The notes under the pieces were generated by a model. It saw only the letters and a program-made list of their open reading frames with translations, was not told where the DNA came from and made no database searches. The translations under genes were made by a program, and so were the position numbers. A stretch of DNA of 64,000 bases from NCBI GenBank assembly GCA_026874595.1, contig CM049306.1, positions 106,095,142 through 106,159,141 on the forward strand. Reading direction: 5' to 3'. How positions within the stretch are numbered: the stretch's first letter is position 1; each line of letters begins with the position of its first letter. Shown here one piece after another: positions 24,129-33,850 of the stretch. The DNA comes from Sipunculus nudus. Its lineage: Eukaryota > Annelida > Sipuncula > Golfingiida > Sipunculidae.

Positions 24129-24139
24129 CGCCCCCCTTC
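24129..24139 (-). promoter_or_regulatory. polypurine tract
   Basis: Minus-strand GAAGGGGGGCG directly precedes TGTGACAC of the 3' LTR. It is the expected plus-strand primer of LTR retroelements and fixes the LTR boundary. Confidence 0.7.
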
Positions 24140-24529
24140 AGAAAAATCTCTGAAAGATATTTTTCCAGTACTTAACAAAAACACAAATGTGTACTGATAC
24201 ACTATCAAATGCATCATCAAACTTTCATCTAGTACATTGATGACCTTGTACCCTCAGTATTACATTGCTTACATGTGTGTACATATAATTGTTCTGCTTT
24301 ATTTTAACTACTCAACACATGTAGAACAATACACCCTCATTCTACTATTTGAACACCATCAAACATACATACAATTATAATGTAACCTCATGATACAGTA
24401 CCATCAAATCATTTCAAGTATAACATACTGAATGTGCTTTCATATCATGAGTCATGTTTACATAGTGTAACAACTAACATGTTTATCCTTTATTTACAGA
24501 TTACACTATCTGTTTCAGATCTACCTACA

Positions 24530-24617
24530 CAACATGACTTAAGAAGTCAGCTGCATTGTTTTTACTACCTGGAATTGATTTCCACATTTTATCAATTCCT
24601 GTAACATCTAACCAACT
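24530..24617 (-). pseudogene. short pol-like remnant
   Basis: A minus-strand reading ending in SKNNAADFLSHVV resembles the 'N..ADALSR' end of Ty3-type RNase H. It sits directly after the protease remnant, which places the pol deletion at about 24617. The match is short, so the call is tentative. Confidence 0.35.
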
Positions 24618-24832
24618 TAATAAATTTTCTTCCTCTTCTTGGTTTTACTTCTTATCTTTGGCCCTGTCACTACATCGCTGACATGCCACTCAGGGTCTGG
24701 ATCTTCACGAACCCCCTCAACATTTCCAATAATAAAATCGAACATGGGATCATCGACACAAGCGGCTTCTACACTACCTACATAGTATGGTGTGTCTATG
24801 TCTATCCTTGCCATACAATGTACACTCACACG
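24617..24832 (-). pseudogene. protease C-terminal part, out of frame
   Basis: Contains RIDIDTPYYVGSVEAACVDD and FDFIIGNVEG, wording typical of the C-terminal half of Ty3-type retropepsins. It is one frame off from the DTG part upstream; the break lies at about 24865-24885. It ends in a basic tail and a stop. Confidence 0.6.
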
Positions 24833-24864
24833 CCGATTAAAACCAATGACACCAATCTTCTTAT

Positions 24865-25440
24865 TTAACAGCTGGTCTTTACTACTAGACCAGTCCTTAC
24901 AATAACACCATCACAACCGGTGTCTGTCATCACCTTTACATCACTATCGCCCACTCTACCTTGGGCTACTGGTACTTGACCTTCAGACTGAACCTCCGCA
25001 GTCTCATCTACACTTATACATGCAACACCTGAGTGAATCATAGCCTGACTATTTCTCAGGCTTACTTTATCTTCATCACTCTCATTATCCTGTGTAGACA
25101 ATTTCTTGCAATCTCGTGCAAGATGACCAATTACTGCACAATTATAGCACCCCTTACAATTCCGTGCTATATGACCAGGCCTCCCACATTTAAAACAATT
25201 TCTGCACCTCCATGCTACATGACCAATTTTCTCACATTTATAACAACGGCTCTCTTTATCCTTCAATTTACTGTCAGATACTTCTTGACCTACAATTCTA
25301 ACTGCATTACAATGTAACGGCCTGTTTGACATTGTCTGGCCATACGGTGGGTAACGATTTACATTCCACCTACCAGGTTGGTGTTTACATGCAAGTTGTC
25401 TGTTCCTTGCAACTAAGAAATTTTCTGCTAAACCAGCCAA
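24865..25440 (-). pseudogene. Gag zinc knuckles and protease N-terminus
   Basis: About 190 residues. Several retroviral-type knuckles are visible (CYKCEKIGHVAWRC, CFKCGRPGHIARNC, CYNCAVIGHLARDC), which bind the element's RNA. They are followed by the aspartic-protease active site DTGCDGVIV. The frame ends at a stop just after the active site, with protease sequence continuing in another frame. A stop and a one-base shift (25441-25530) separate it from the gag part upstream. Confidence 0.8.
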
Positions 25441-25529
25441 ATCTGACTAAGTAGCTGGGGCTTCCTGATGTAGGTGTACAGCTAAATCACTGGGACAAGA
25501 GTTAATGAACTGCTCTTTTACTACTAAGT

Positions 25530-25970
25530 TCAGAGTTCCTCAAATGTACTCTTTGTATGAGACAACTGTACCCAACTATCCAAATACCCCTGTAGTCTCA
25601 CAATAAATTGACCTGGACTCTCTGAGTCCTCTGGCTTACACTCTCTAAACTTAACCCTGAAACCATCTTCTGTATACCCATATCTATTTACCAAAGCTGT
25701 CTTTACAACATTGTAATCTAAACATTGATTATCAGACAAACGACAATAACAGTCCAAAGCCTTGCCTGTCAGCAGAGCTGATAGACGAGTTGACCATGAA
25801 TCTCTTTTCCACTTGGCTTGTTCAGCAAATCTTTCGAATCTCATCAAGTAGCTGTCTAGGTCATCTCGCTCGGTGAATCTAGGTAATTCAGGGCAGCGAA
25901 CATCTGCTGTCATTACAGGAGTCTGGGGCTGAGCAGTCCTCTCTTGAAGCTGGAGTCTTCTTTCCAACAT
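25530..25970 (-). pseudogene. Gag capsid-like region, frameshifted
   Basis: A 146-residue frame starting MLERRLQLQERTAQ. It contains the features of a Ty3-type/SCAN-like Gag: YLMRFERFAEQAKW, WSTRLSALLTGKALDCY, and a GQFIVRLQGYLDSW segment. It ends at 25530, where a one-base shift moves the reading to another frame that holds the usual 'REQFINSCP..LA' continuation and an extra stop near 25445. The upstream CT/GA-rich stretch (25985-26095) would encode Glu/Arg-rich sequence but contains stops. Confidence 0.75.
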
Positions 25971-26335
25971 GAGGAGTTCATGTTGTCTTTCTCTCTCTCT
26001 TTCTTCTCTTGCTGCTTGTTCACTTTCAATTTATCTCTGTCTCTCTCTTTCTTCTCTTTCTCTTTCCCTTTCTCTCTCTCTTTGCCTTTCCTCTCTGTCA
26101 GCAGCCTGCTGTTCCCTTACAAACTCTTGCAGGGCAGGTCCTTCATATCCCAACTCTTGACCAACTTTAATCAAATGCTGGACTGTAGATGCCATGTTGA
26201 TACAACATTCACTGCTACAGAAATTATACCAACTTCTGGTAGTAGTACCTCTGGATTTTACGTATCTTGCCGATTATCGCCCAATCCACACTTCGATCTG
26301 TTGAATTTCCACTTGATTTTTTCTGCTGTCTGTCA

Positions 26336-26350
26336 CCGGACGAGCCCCCA
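26336..26350 (-). promoter_or_regulatory. primer-binding site, tRNA-Pro type
   Basis: Minus-strand TGGGGGCTCGTCCGG is the complement of a tRNA-Pro 3' end (CCGGACGAGCCCCCA). It lies eight bases inside the 5' LTR, the expected place. The 15-base match is strong. Confidence 0.85.
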
Positions 26351-26358
26351 CTTATATA

Positions 26359-26901
26359 TGTCACACCACACATGCAGCGGACATATATTCCCGAGTTCTT
26401 TCACACAGAAAAGTCCAAAATACCACTCGTTGTCTGAACTGAAGAACACTGTTTATTCCGGTAACATCCAACAATTGGCCACCGTCGTCGTTGACTGGCT
26501 CCAATCTCACAATAAAAACGTCTTCAACAAATGCAAATCATGTATATCTTCTTTACCCCTGATCGGCTACAACTATCTATATTCTCTCCAGGACTAATAC
26601 TGTTCTCGCGGAATTTATAACACACCCCGCTCGGTGTTCAACTAATCCGTCGTTGACATAAAACGACCTGTCACCAGTTGACGGTAACTTCCAAATTCAT
26701 TCACTTCTCCCTCTTTTGACCGGCCTTGACACCGCCCTATTTATACCTGGGTAACCGAAACTTCTAGAAGTCTCTAGAATAATCAAGTCATTTCTTGTCA
26801 AGACTAGCACCTACGGGATTTTCTAGAATTTACCTATTGGAAATTACACATTGCCTGAATTCTCTAGAACCTTCTGTCATCTAATTATAATAAATCATGG
26901 T
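26359..26901 (-). repeat. 5' LTR (truncated at its outer side)
   Basis: Matches 23306-23848 nearly base for base and stops after ATCATGGT. There the sequence turns into CAGGGTTGGG, where the other LTR continues ACAGTAAG. Confidence 0.85.
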
Positions 26902-27030
26902 CAGGGTTGGGTTTTAGGCTGCCCAAAACCTGTTTTCGGCAGGGCAGAGCCTAAAACCTGCCTTTAACTGCCTTAAATAGGTTATAACCTGCCTAAAACT
27001 GCCTTTAACTGCCTAAAACCTTTCTTACTC
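26902..27030 (+). mobile_element. hAT-like terminus inserted in the LTR
   Basis: It begins CAGGGTTGGG, the common style of hAT ends, exactly at the LTR break, and is followed by repeated GCCTAAAACCTGCC-type subterminal motifs. The preceding eight bases (ATCATGGT) would be the target duplication. The matching right end and the remaining LTR were not found downstream, so the element's length is unknown. Confidence 0.5.
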
Positions 27031-30000
27031 TCACCTATGACTTGCAGTTTAACTATGTTTTATTGTTATACAGCTAAATGCATTACAGAAATATGCTCAA
27101 CAAATTAAAAGTGAGGAACATTTTATTCAAACTAAAAAAATAAACCATGATACAAACAAAAGCAACAAATGAATACAACACTACTTCAGGTTTTTCCAAA
27201 TGACAGTTTTAGCTTGTATACCAAAATCATGTTCTGAGGTCTCCCACCTTCATTACTGCCACTTTATAAATGAATGCTAATACTGTAAGCTTATAACCAG
27301 ATTCTTTGATTGGCTTTTTGATCACAAGGGATTAAATTTTGTGATATATGCAAAAGAAGTTTTTCCCCAATTCAAAAAGTTGTTCCATTTACACTGATGA
27401 ATAGTCCTTTACACTGTAGTCTCACTAACATAACATGTATGTTTTGAATGCCTGTAGCTTCAAATGGCAAAAAGCAAAAGATTGATTTTATAAATAATAA
27501 AAGATCTTTTATGCTAGCCATAAACTAAAATATGATAATATGATTAATATCTTTTACATTATCTGATAATGAACAAGAATTTCCACTAGTTGTTTATTTC
27601 CTTAGCTAGGTCATCTATTGTTTATATAATGATGGAAATGCTCTATTAACTGTATGATAAGATTGTGAAAATGAACCCTCATGAAACACTATAATTAGTT
27701 TAAAACTGAAAAATGCTAAAATATATTGAAGTGAATATGTTGCAACCCACAGAATATTCATAATCATTTTTGGGCCATGTTCAACCTAAAGGTCTCAGAA
27801 ACCCACATGTCATGGTCAGGGGCCTCGACTACATCACTCTGTGAAATGTTTGACTCAAGAACAGTTTTCAGGGCAATGGCTTTCATGGCATCATCCTTGT
27901 CATGTATGAAAGTTCACATGAACATCTACTAGTACACAGTAGTAGCCTAGTAGGACTTTTGACCATTGGGTCTTGTTACCCCATCACCCTGATAAAACTT
28001 AATTAACCATTTAATCAAGCATGCCTCCCCCCTCTGATACCCTACCTTACACTAAGTTACAAGAGGCATATTGGAGGCTCTATTACATCATTCCAGGTAG
28101 CAGGGCACTCATAAGAAACCCAAAGGGTCCTGATAATAATTTTACATTGGCAAATGAAACTATGTGCCACACAAACATGGTCAAGAAACCTATACAGGCT
28201 CTTTGAAGACTGCATGATGCCAGCCAACAGGAAATCATGCATTACTTGTAATACCTGAAACCTTCCAGAAGCCCAGCAAAGCCTTGTGCCTGCATCACCC
28301 AAGCAAGTTTGGTAGTTTTATAGATCTTTAAGTCAAAAATTTAAACAAATATAGGTTTTAGGCACTTTTATCCCAGAAAGCTTTCATGCCAGCTTTTTCT
28401 CATATTTTATCACAAATAATTATGTAACAGTTATCTTGACTCTTTCTTTCACATTAATTCTGAACTTTAATAAAGAAAATGAAGAGTTTCACTAAAAAAA
28501 TCTGTCTGTTAGTAAAATAAGATAGATACTACTGCAAGTTGGGATAAGAATCCTGTTTTCCAATTCCTTTTTTTCTTTCATTTTTTCCCCAGTCATTTCA
28601 ATAATGATAAATACTGACCTTTCCTACCTGCAAAACTTATAAAAGGAAATAATTTTACAATTAATTGAGAAAATTGAAGTCCTGTTGTTCCTGGAAAAAA
28701 AAACAGAATTTTCATTTCTCACAAGAAAAACGAGAATCAAGAGATGTTACATGAATTGATTCACATTTTCCTGGGAAGAATGAGAATTCTCATTTTTCCT
28801 GGGAAGGATTGGAATTCTCATTCTACCAGGGAATATTCTGGATCTCCCCAGATTCTCATTCTCCCCTGGACATATGAATATCTGTATTATTTCCTTTCTT
28901 TCAGTTTAAAGCTGGTATTAGACGTATTAAGTGTCACAGGTTATCAGGTGTTTTCCATCAATTCCATGATTTGGGTCGCTCATTTATGCCATCAGTATCC
29001 CTGCTCCTTGAGCCTAGTAAAGGATGGTCAGAAACTGACCAAATCACTTGAACTCAGATACAAGTACTGGAAAATGTGTCTTATATGTAGTGCTCTCATA
29101 GCATATCTACGGGAGCACACAAGGTTGGTTGATTGACTCTTAAACTGAGTAAATGGCTAATTAATTGCCACAATTGGCCATGATTACAGCTTGTGCAAAC
29201 CAGGAAGATACACAATAACCTCATTCATGGCCATTATGTACCATAGTTATTAAACCAGCTATTTGACAACTATGATTGACACACAATTTTTATTAGTGTG
29301 AGGAGTTTCCTTAAGACGTACCCTGTAACAGTATATGACCAATTTATATTATCTTCAGAACACTGGTTTCATAAAACCAACATTTTGACATTCTTGGTTA
29401 AATTGTATCATCTAGGAAAGTGAAAGATTGAAATATTTCTATATATATACAAGTACAGTTTTCATCTGAAGCAGAACATATTAAATAGCACAGGTTTAAT
29501 ATATATTATCTTAAAACTTGTTATCTGCATTGTGAAAAAAAAGAATATAATTATATCAAACAAATAAAATGTTATTGATGAAATTATCAAAGGGTACTTC
29601 AAGTATATCTTTATATTTGTTATGAAACCTACAGATACAACATCATATCATGTGCAAGCAGAGGACTTAGGATTTTGCTGATCACAAAATTTCTAATTTC
29701 TAATGTCTACATATATGGTGCCTATTCTTTTACCTTTTTATTTATGAACACTTTTCTAGTCATTACCAAATTTTTTAGACATGTTTAATGATATCACTAC
29801 TGTGTGATTTTTGCCTGCAGAAGGCATTACCTGTGGTAGTTCACTCTCTGTGAGGTGAAATGGTATTTTCTCATAATTCTTCAATCAAAAAATATTTAAA
29901 TATTAGCTTTCCCATCATGGTCAACTGTATCTTAGAACAAGGGAAATTAAAGTGTGACTTGAATGGTTTATTTTCAAAATTGCTTCTTCGTGCACATGCA

Positions 30001-30054
30001 AATATTACCAATCAAAGTTCAGGCGTTTCCAAAGTTTCCATGCATAATGTTAAA
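27031..30054. other. no supported gene
   Basis: AT-rich DNA. A cluster at 28775-28860 repeats the palindrome-like AATTCTCATT next to CCTGGGAA. The frame at 28744-29136 crosses this cluster and resembles no family. Part of the stretch may be the body of the hAT-like element at 26902. Confidence 0.5.
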
Positions 30055-30062
30055 GTAAGTAC

Positions 30063-31698
30063 CAGACATGGTACCTATTACTGATTTCAATAATAGGGCC
30101 TATTACTATTACTTTGGGTGTTTGCCTATTACTATTAACTATTATTTACAGTGTTTCACCAAAAGTAATAGGTGGCTATTACTATTACTTTACTCCAGTT
30201 ACTATTACTATTAACTATTACTGGTTTAATAAAAATAAGTAAAAACATTTAATCTTGAAGAATCCTATGCTGATCGCTCGTTAGGCCACACTAAAATATG
30301 TTACCAACCTCTAAATAAACAAGAAATGGTGCATGAATAGTTCACAACTAAATGAATTGCCCATTGCACCTGATGAACATAAGCTGTTGAATCCCCCAGG
30401 TGGCAACAGTGTGGTACAGAGAAGAGCACCCCCCCCCCAAATTTTGCAAGCTTTATTTTAAATTTTAGATTATTTTTTTTAAATGTATGGCTACATTTAA
30501 AATTCTTTCAAGTGAAACCTGTTACAGTGCAAGAGTAACTGTGCAGTAGTAAGAATATTGTATATATATATAGATAATTAATGAGTCTTTTAATTGATTA
30601 TGAACAATATAAACATCAACAATATATACATCATTATTATCATGAATGATTATTCATCAAATACTGATTATTTGCATTTTCATTTGACTGATTATTTTTA
30701 TTTTTATAACCTTACTAGTGTAAGGTATACACTGATATTGATTTTGTATATTTAACCCAAAATATAAATACAGTGAAACCTGGTTGTGTCGAACTCGCTA
30801 AGTCGAATACCCCGCTTATGTCGAAGTTACAGACTCAAGATTCTGGACAACTCTAGTTAAATTATAACCAAATAAAACCCGCTTGTGTCGAACACCGGAT
30901 GTGTCGAACCTTTTCTGAGGGTCCCTTCGACTTGGACACAATGAGGTTTCACTGTATAGTAAATTTTAATTTTGAGTTATTTTTAATTGAGTAATCCAAA
31001 AGAGGGGGAGGGGGGGATTGTCCTACACCCAGCAATGATCTGGTCTGAAGATTATTCCTGCAGTCATAAAGACGCATTCCACAGGGGCTGAAGTAGGCAA
31101 GAGAGGCAAGATAAGGGCTTGAGGGCTCTTTCAGGGGGTTTCTCTTTTGCCTACTCATAGATACCTTGTTTATTAAGATGCTGCAATAATAAGTGAGCCT
31201 TCACGATGTGCAAACTTTGTCCTTATCATAAGAGTATGGTTTCCTTCATTGTATCAGGGTGGGTATCTGAAAATGTTACTATTATTATTTACCTATTTCA
31301 CATAACTGAAAATCCTTTGTAATTTAACAAAATTCTAATTGCAACTGAATGCAGTTGCATAGTATTCTTTGAAAGAAACACTAACTCAGATTACATTTAC
31401 ATTTCATTTTCTGCCTGAAATCAAATGTTAATGAGCATGAAAGCATGCAGGTTCACCTCAGCTGGGGCCCTTATCAGTGTTCCTGCTGACTTGCACTCAG
31501 ACCCACAAACTATTTATTACCCCCCCCCCCCTCCCCGACTGGTAAAAGTTAAAGTAATAGCTATTAATCTATTACTCATCTGCCTATTACTATTACTATT
31601 TCTATTATTCAACATTTTTGGACTGCCTATTATCCATTATAACCTATTACTGATGAAAAGTAATTGAATTACTGCCTATTACTATTACCCCATGTCTG
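30063..31698. mobile_element. non-autonomous hAT element with perfect 8-bp target duplication
   Basis: Ends CAGACATGG and CCATGTCTG are inverted, and subterminal (TATTAC)n-type motifs occur on both sides, mirrored. The identical octamer GTAAGTAC lies directly outside both ends (30055-30062 and 31699-31706). The eight-base duplication is diagnostic of the hAT superfamily. The 1.6-kb interior has no transposase. It contains a nested MITE, so it is older than that insertion. Confidence 0.85.
30771..30954. mobile_element. pogo/Tigger-like MITE
   Basis: The ends are CAGTGAAACCT and AGGTTTCACTG, each flanked by TA (30769-30770 and 30955-30956). Subterminal GTGTCGAA motifs recur on both sides. TA target and CAGTGAAACC ends point to the pogo branch of Tc1/mariner. 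184 bp, no coding sequence. Confidence 0.8.
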
Positions 31699-31706
31699 GT
31701 AAGTAC

Positions 31707-32597
31707 AAAATATCCCAGCAACAGGTACTTGCTTAAAATGTTGAAGGCATATTTCCTGGCCATAGCAATTTTTGATAACCTGTGAGGCTGTCCAGTTTAC
31801 AAATTACATCCCCCATTGCTCCCAGATAAAACAGGGTCATCTGGATAATTAAAAAGTTCATGCATTTTCTTTTTAAATCCAGTTGTTATTTTGCAAGTAG
31901 TTTGATTTTAAAGAGGGGGTCTTACCAAGGTTTGAGAAAGATTGGGTATCACTGATGTCACACTTTCCTACTTAAATACATGGTTTGGGACTATTTGTAC
32001 CTCTAGGCCTTTGTTAGAGTGTTAGTACATAAATTTGTGCACCAATGATGAATTTTAACCATCACCTCTTTTTCTGATGTAGTATACCTTATTAGCAGGT
32101 TCAGTGGAACAGGTATATTACATATATCACTTAAGGAAATATATGATAGGACCCTTGATGATGTACAGATGTGCGTGCCCATAAATACCTACAGTATGAA
32201 TATATTTAAGTATTGTTTAGATGGAATAACCTTGGGAAACAATCAGATAATACTATCATATTTACATCCTGATTAAGGTACATGATAAAAGGCTCATTAA
32301 ACCTGATTAAGTTGTTACTTGTATAAACTTGTGTCAATTTTTAATATTGTTTTAGGATTAATGTTTATAACAAAAATGAAAATTGTAATATATTTAATGG
32401 GTGGGGTGTTTGGTTGTCCTCCCAAGTCTTTATCGTGGAGAAGGGGGTGGGGTGTGATAAAACTGGTACACGAACTGTGGTCATAAAGTGTGGTGTTTGT
32501 CCTTGCAGCAGGAGGCGTGTGGTTAAGTATTGTGTCAGTGATCCAGTGATGAAGTTACAACACACCGGGACACAGGGAGTACACAGCAGTGATCATA
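31707..32597. other. no gene seen; sequence upstream of the signal exons
   Basis: AT-rich until about 32400, then more GC-balanced (32400-32597) toward the first signal-peptide exon, so the last 150-200 bases may hold its 5' UTR or promoter. No TATA box is clear. Confidence 0.4.
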
Positions 32598-32664
32598 ATG
32601 AATGCAGTGAGTGTGGAAGTACTAGCGATCTTCATGCTGCTGGTCTCGTCAGCGCAGACTGAAG
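32598..32664 (+). CDS. signal-peptide first exon, copy 1
   Basis: ATG opens MNAVSVEVLAIFMLLVSSAQTE and the exon ends in a phase-1 donor, G|GTGAGT at 32665. The residues form a short N-region, a hydrophobic core and an Ala-Gln cleavage area: a typical secretory signal peptide. Phase 1 is the usual join between a signal exon and extracellular modules. The rest of the protein is not visible, so its function is unknown. It is paired with a second copy 198 bases downstream that shares upstream bases, hydrophobic core and phase. The start is the only ATG giving this pattern. Confidence 0.55.
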
Positions 32665-32795
32665 GTGAGTCAATCACTGATTAAAATAAGGTGGAGGATC
32701 AAGCAGGTAGTCTAGGCACAGTTAATATATGTGATGATTTGGTCTCTGGAAGACTTATAAGGGGTTAATAACACGGTAGAACAGGAGTGATCAGG

Positions 32796-32853
32796 ATGTG
32801 TTTGTATGTACAATTATTCATCTTGCTGGTTGTCTCAGCAGCGCAGACTGCAG
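32796..32853 (+). CDS. signal-peptide first exon, copy 2
   Basis: ATG opens MCLYVQLFILLVVSAAQTA and ends in a phase-1 donor, G|GTGAGC at 32854. The order hydrophobic core, SAAQT, then a phase-1 GTGAG donor mirrors copy 1. The bases before ATG (ACAGGAGTGATCAGG against ACAGCAGTGATCATA) also match, and TCTAAGCACAATT downstream resembles TCTAGGCACAGTT after copy 1. It is therefore a tandem duplicate that may serve as an alternative first exon or belong to a separate gene. Confidence 0.5.
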
Positions 32854-33364
32854 GTGAGCAAATTACAAATTAAAAACCATCCAAAAAAGGTTTTCCTGGG
32901 AAATTGTTATCTAAGCACAATTTGTGAGAGGTACAAACTTAACAAAGGAAGCTGCCCAAGAAATATTAATTAATAAGAGTTCATTCTGCCAGCATCTTTT
33001 ATAAAGTGAATATTTGTTAATGCAGGATATATTGGTTGGAGGACATTGTGCTTAGACATATACTGATTTTTATCACCATTATAATGGAACTCCTTGACAA
33101 TATGAATTTAAAACCCTTGAGTTAAATGCAACAGAATCAGCAGGCTAAGATCTGTCTTTAGCAGGCTATCAAGAAATTTTACTTTTCAGAACAAATGATT
33201 ATCATATGACTAGTCAGTGTTATATATATTGTCATGTGATACTCTGCTTTTGATCCAATATCAAGTCAACAAAAACAAAAATGCTAAGTATATACATCAG
33301 TCTGAACAGTAAAACTTTTACATATTGTGCTTTCTTTGAATGGAGACAAGTATCTGCTTCATGA

Positions 33365-33850
33365 AAGTCAGCTTGTAGTATCTTTTATTCTGTGTGACAT
33401 TATCAAGTAACTATTGTTCTACATGACATAAAGTATTTATCATTCTGTGTGACATTTTGAGTATCTATCATTTCTGTGACATTTTAAATATATCATTCTG
33501 TGTGACATTAAGTATCTTTTATTCTGTGTGACATTATTAAGTATCTGTCATTCTTTTTTACATTTAGTATCTATCATTCTGTGTGACATTTTAAAGTATA
33601 TATCATTCTGTGTGACATAATTAAGTATCTATCATTCTGTGTGATGACATTAAGTATCTATCATTCTGTGTGACCTTAAGTATCTTTAATTCTGTGTGAC
33701 ATTATTAAGTATCTATCATTCTTTTTGACATTAAGTATCAATCATTCTTTGTGACAGTAAGTATCTATCATTCTGTGCGAAATTGTTAGGTAGCCATCAT
33801 TCTGAATGACATAATTAAGTATCTAACATTCTGTGTGACATTATTAAAAA
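33365..33850 (+). repeat. minisatellite, about 25-32-bp unit
   Basis: The unit TATCATTCTGTGTGACATTA followed by AGTATC recurs about 15 times with length variation (TTATTAAG insertions). No coding meaning. It may vary in copy number between individuals. Confidence 0.85.

Larger units (their letters stand above)
23306..26901 (-). mobile_element. Ty3-like LTR retrotransposon, pol-deleted
   Basis: Read on the minus strand: 5' LTR (right), tRNA-Pro primer site, gag, CCHC knuckles, protease, a short pol-like remnant, polypurine tract, 3' LTR (left). The LTRs share 543 bases (23306-23848 and 26359-26901) with few differences, so insertion was fairly recent. Most of reverse transcriptase, RNase H and all of the integrase are absent between the protease and the 3' LTR. 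The 5' LTR is cut at its outer side by a hAT-like end, so the target duplication cannot be compared. Confidence 0.85.

Noticed and set aside
25944-26597. 217-residue plus-strand open frame
   Set aside because: It is antisense to the gag start and LTR, with its Ser/Leu-rich start from the CT repeat. No domain.
28744-29136. 130-residue open frame
   Set aside because: Its first part is the GAATTCTCATT repeat cluster and the remainder resembles nothing known.
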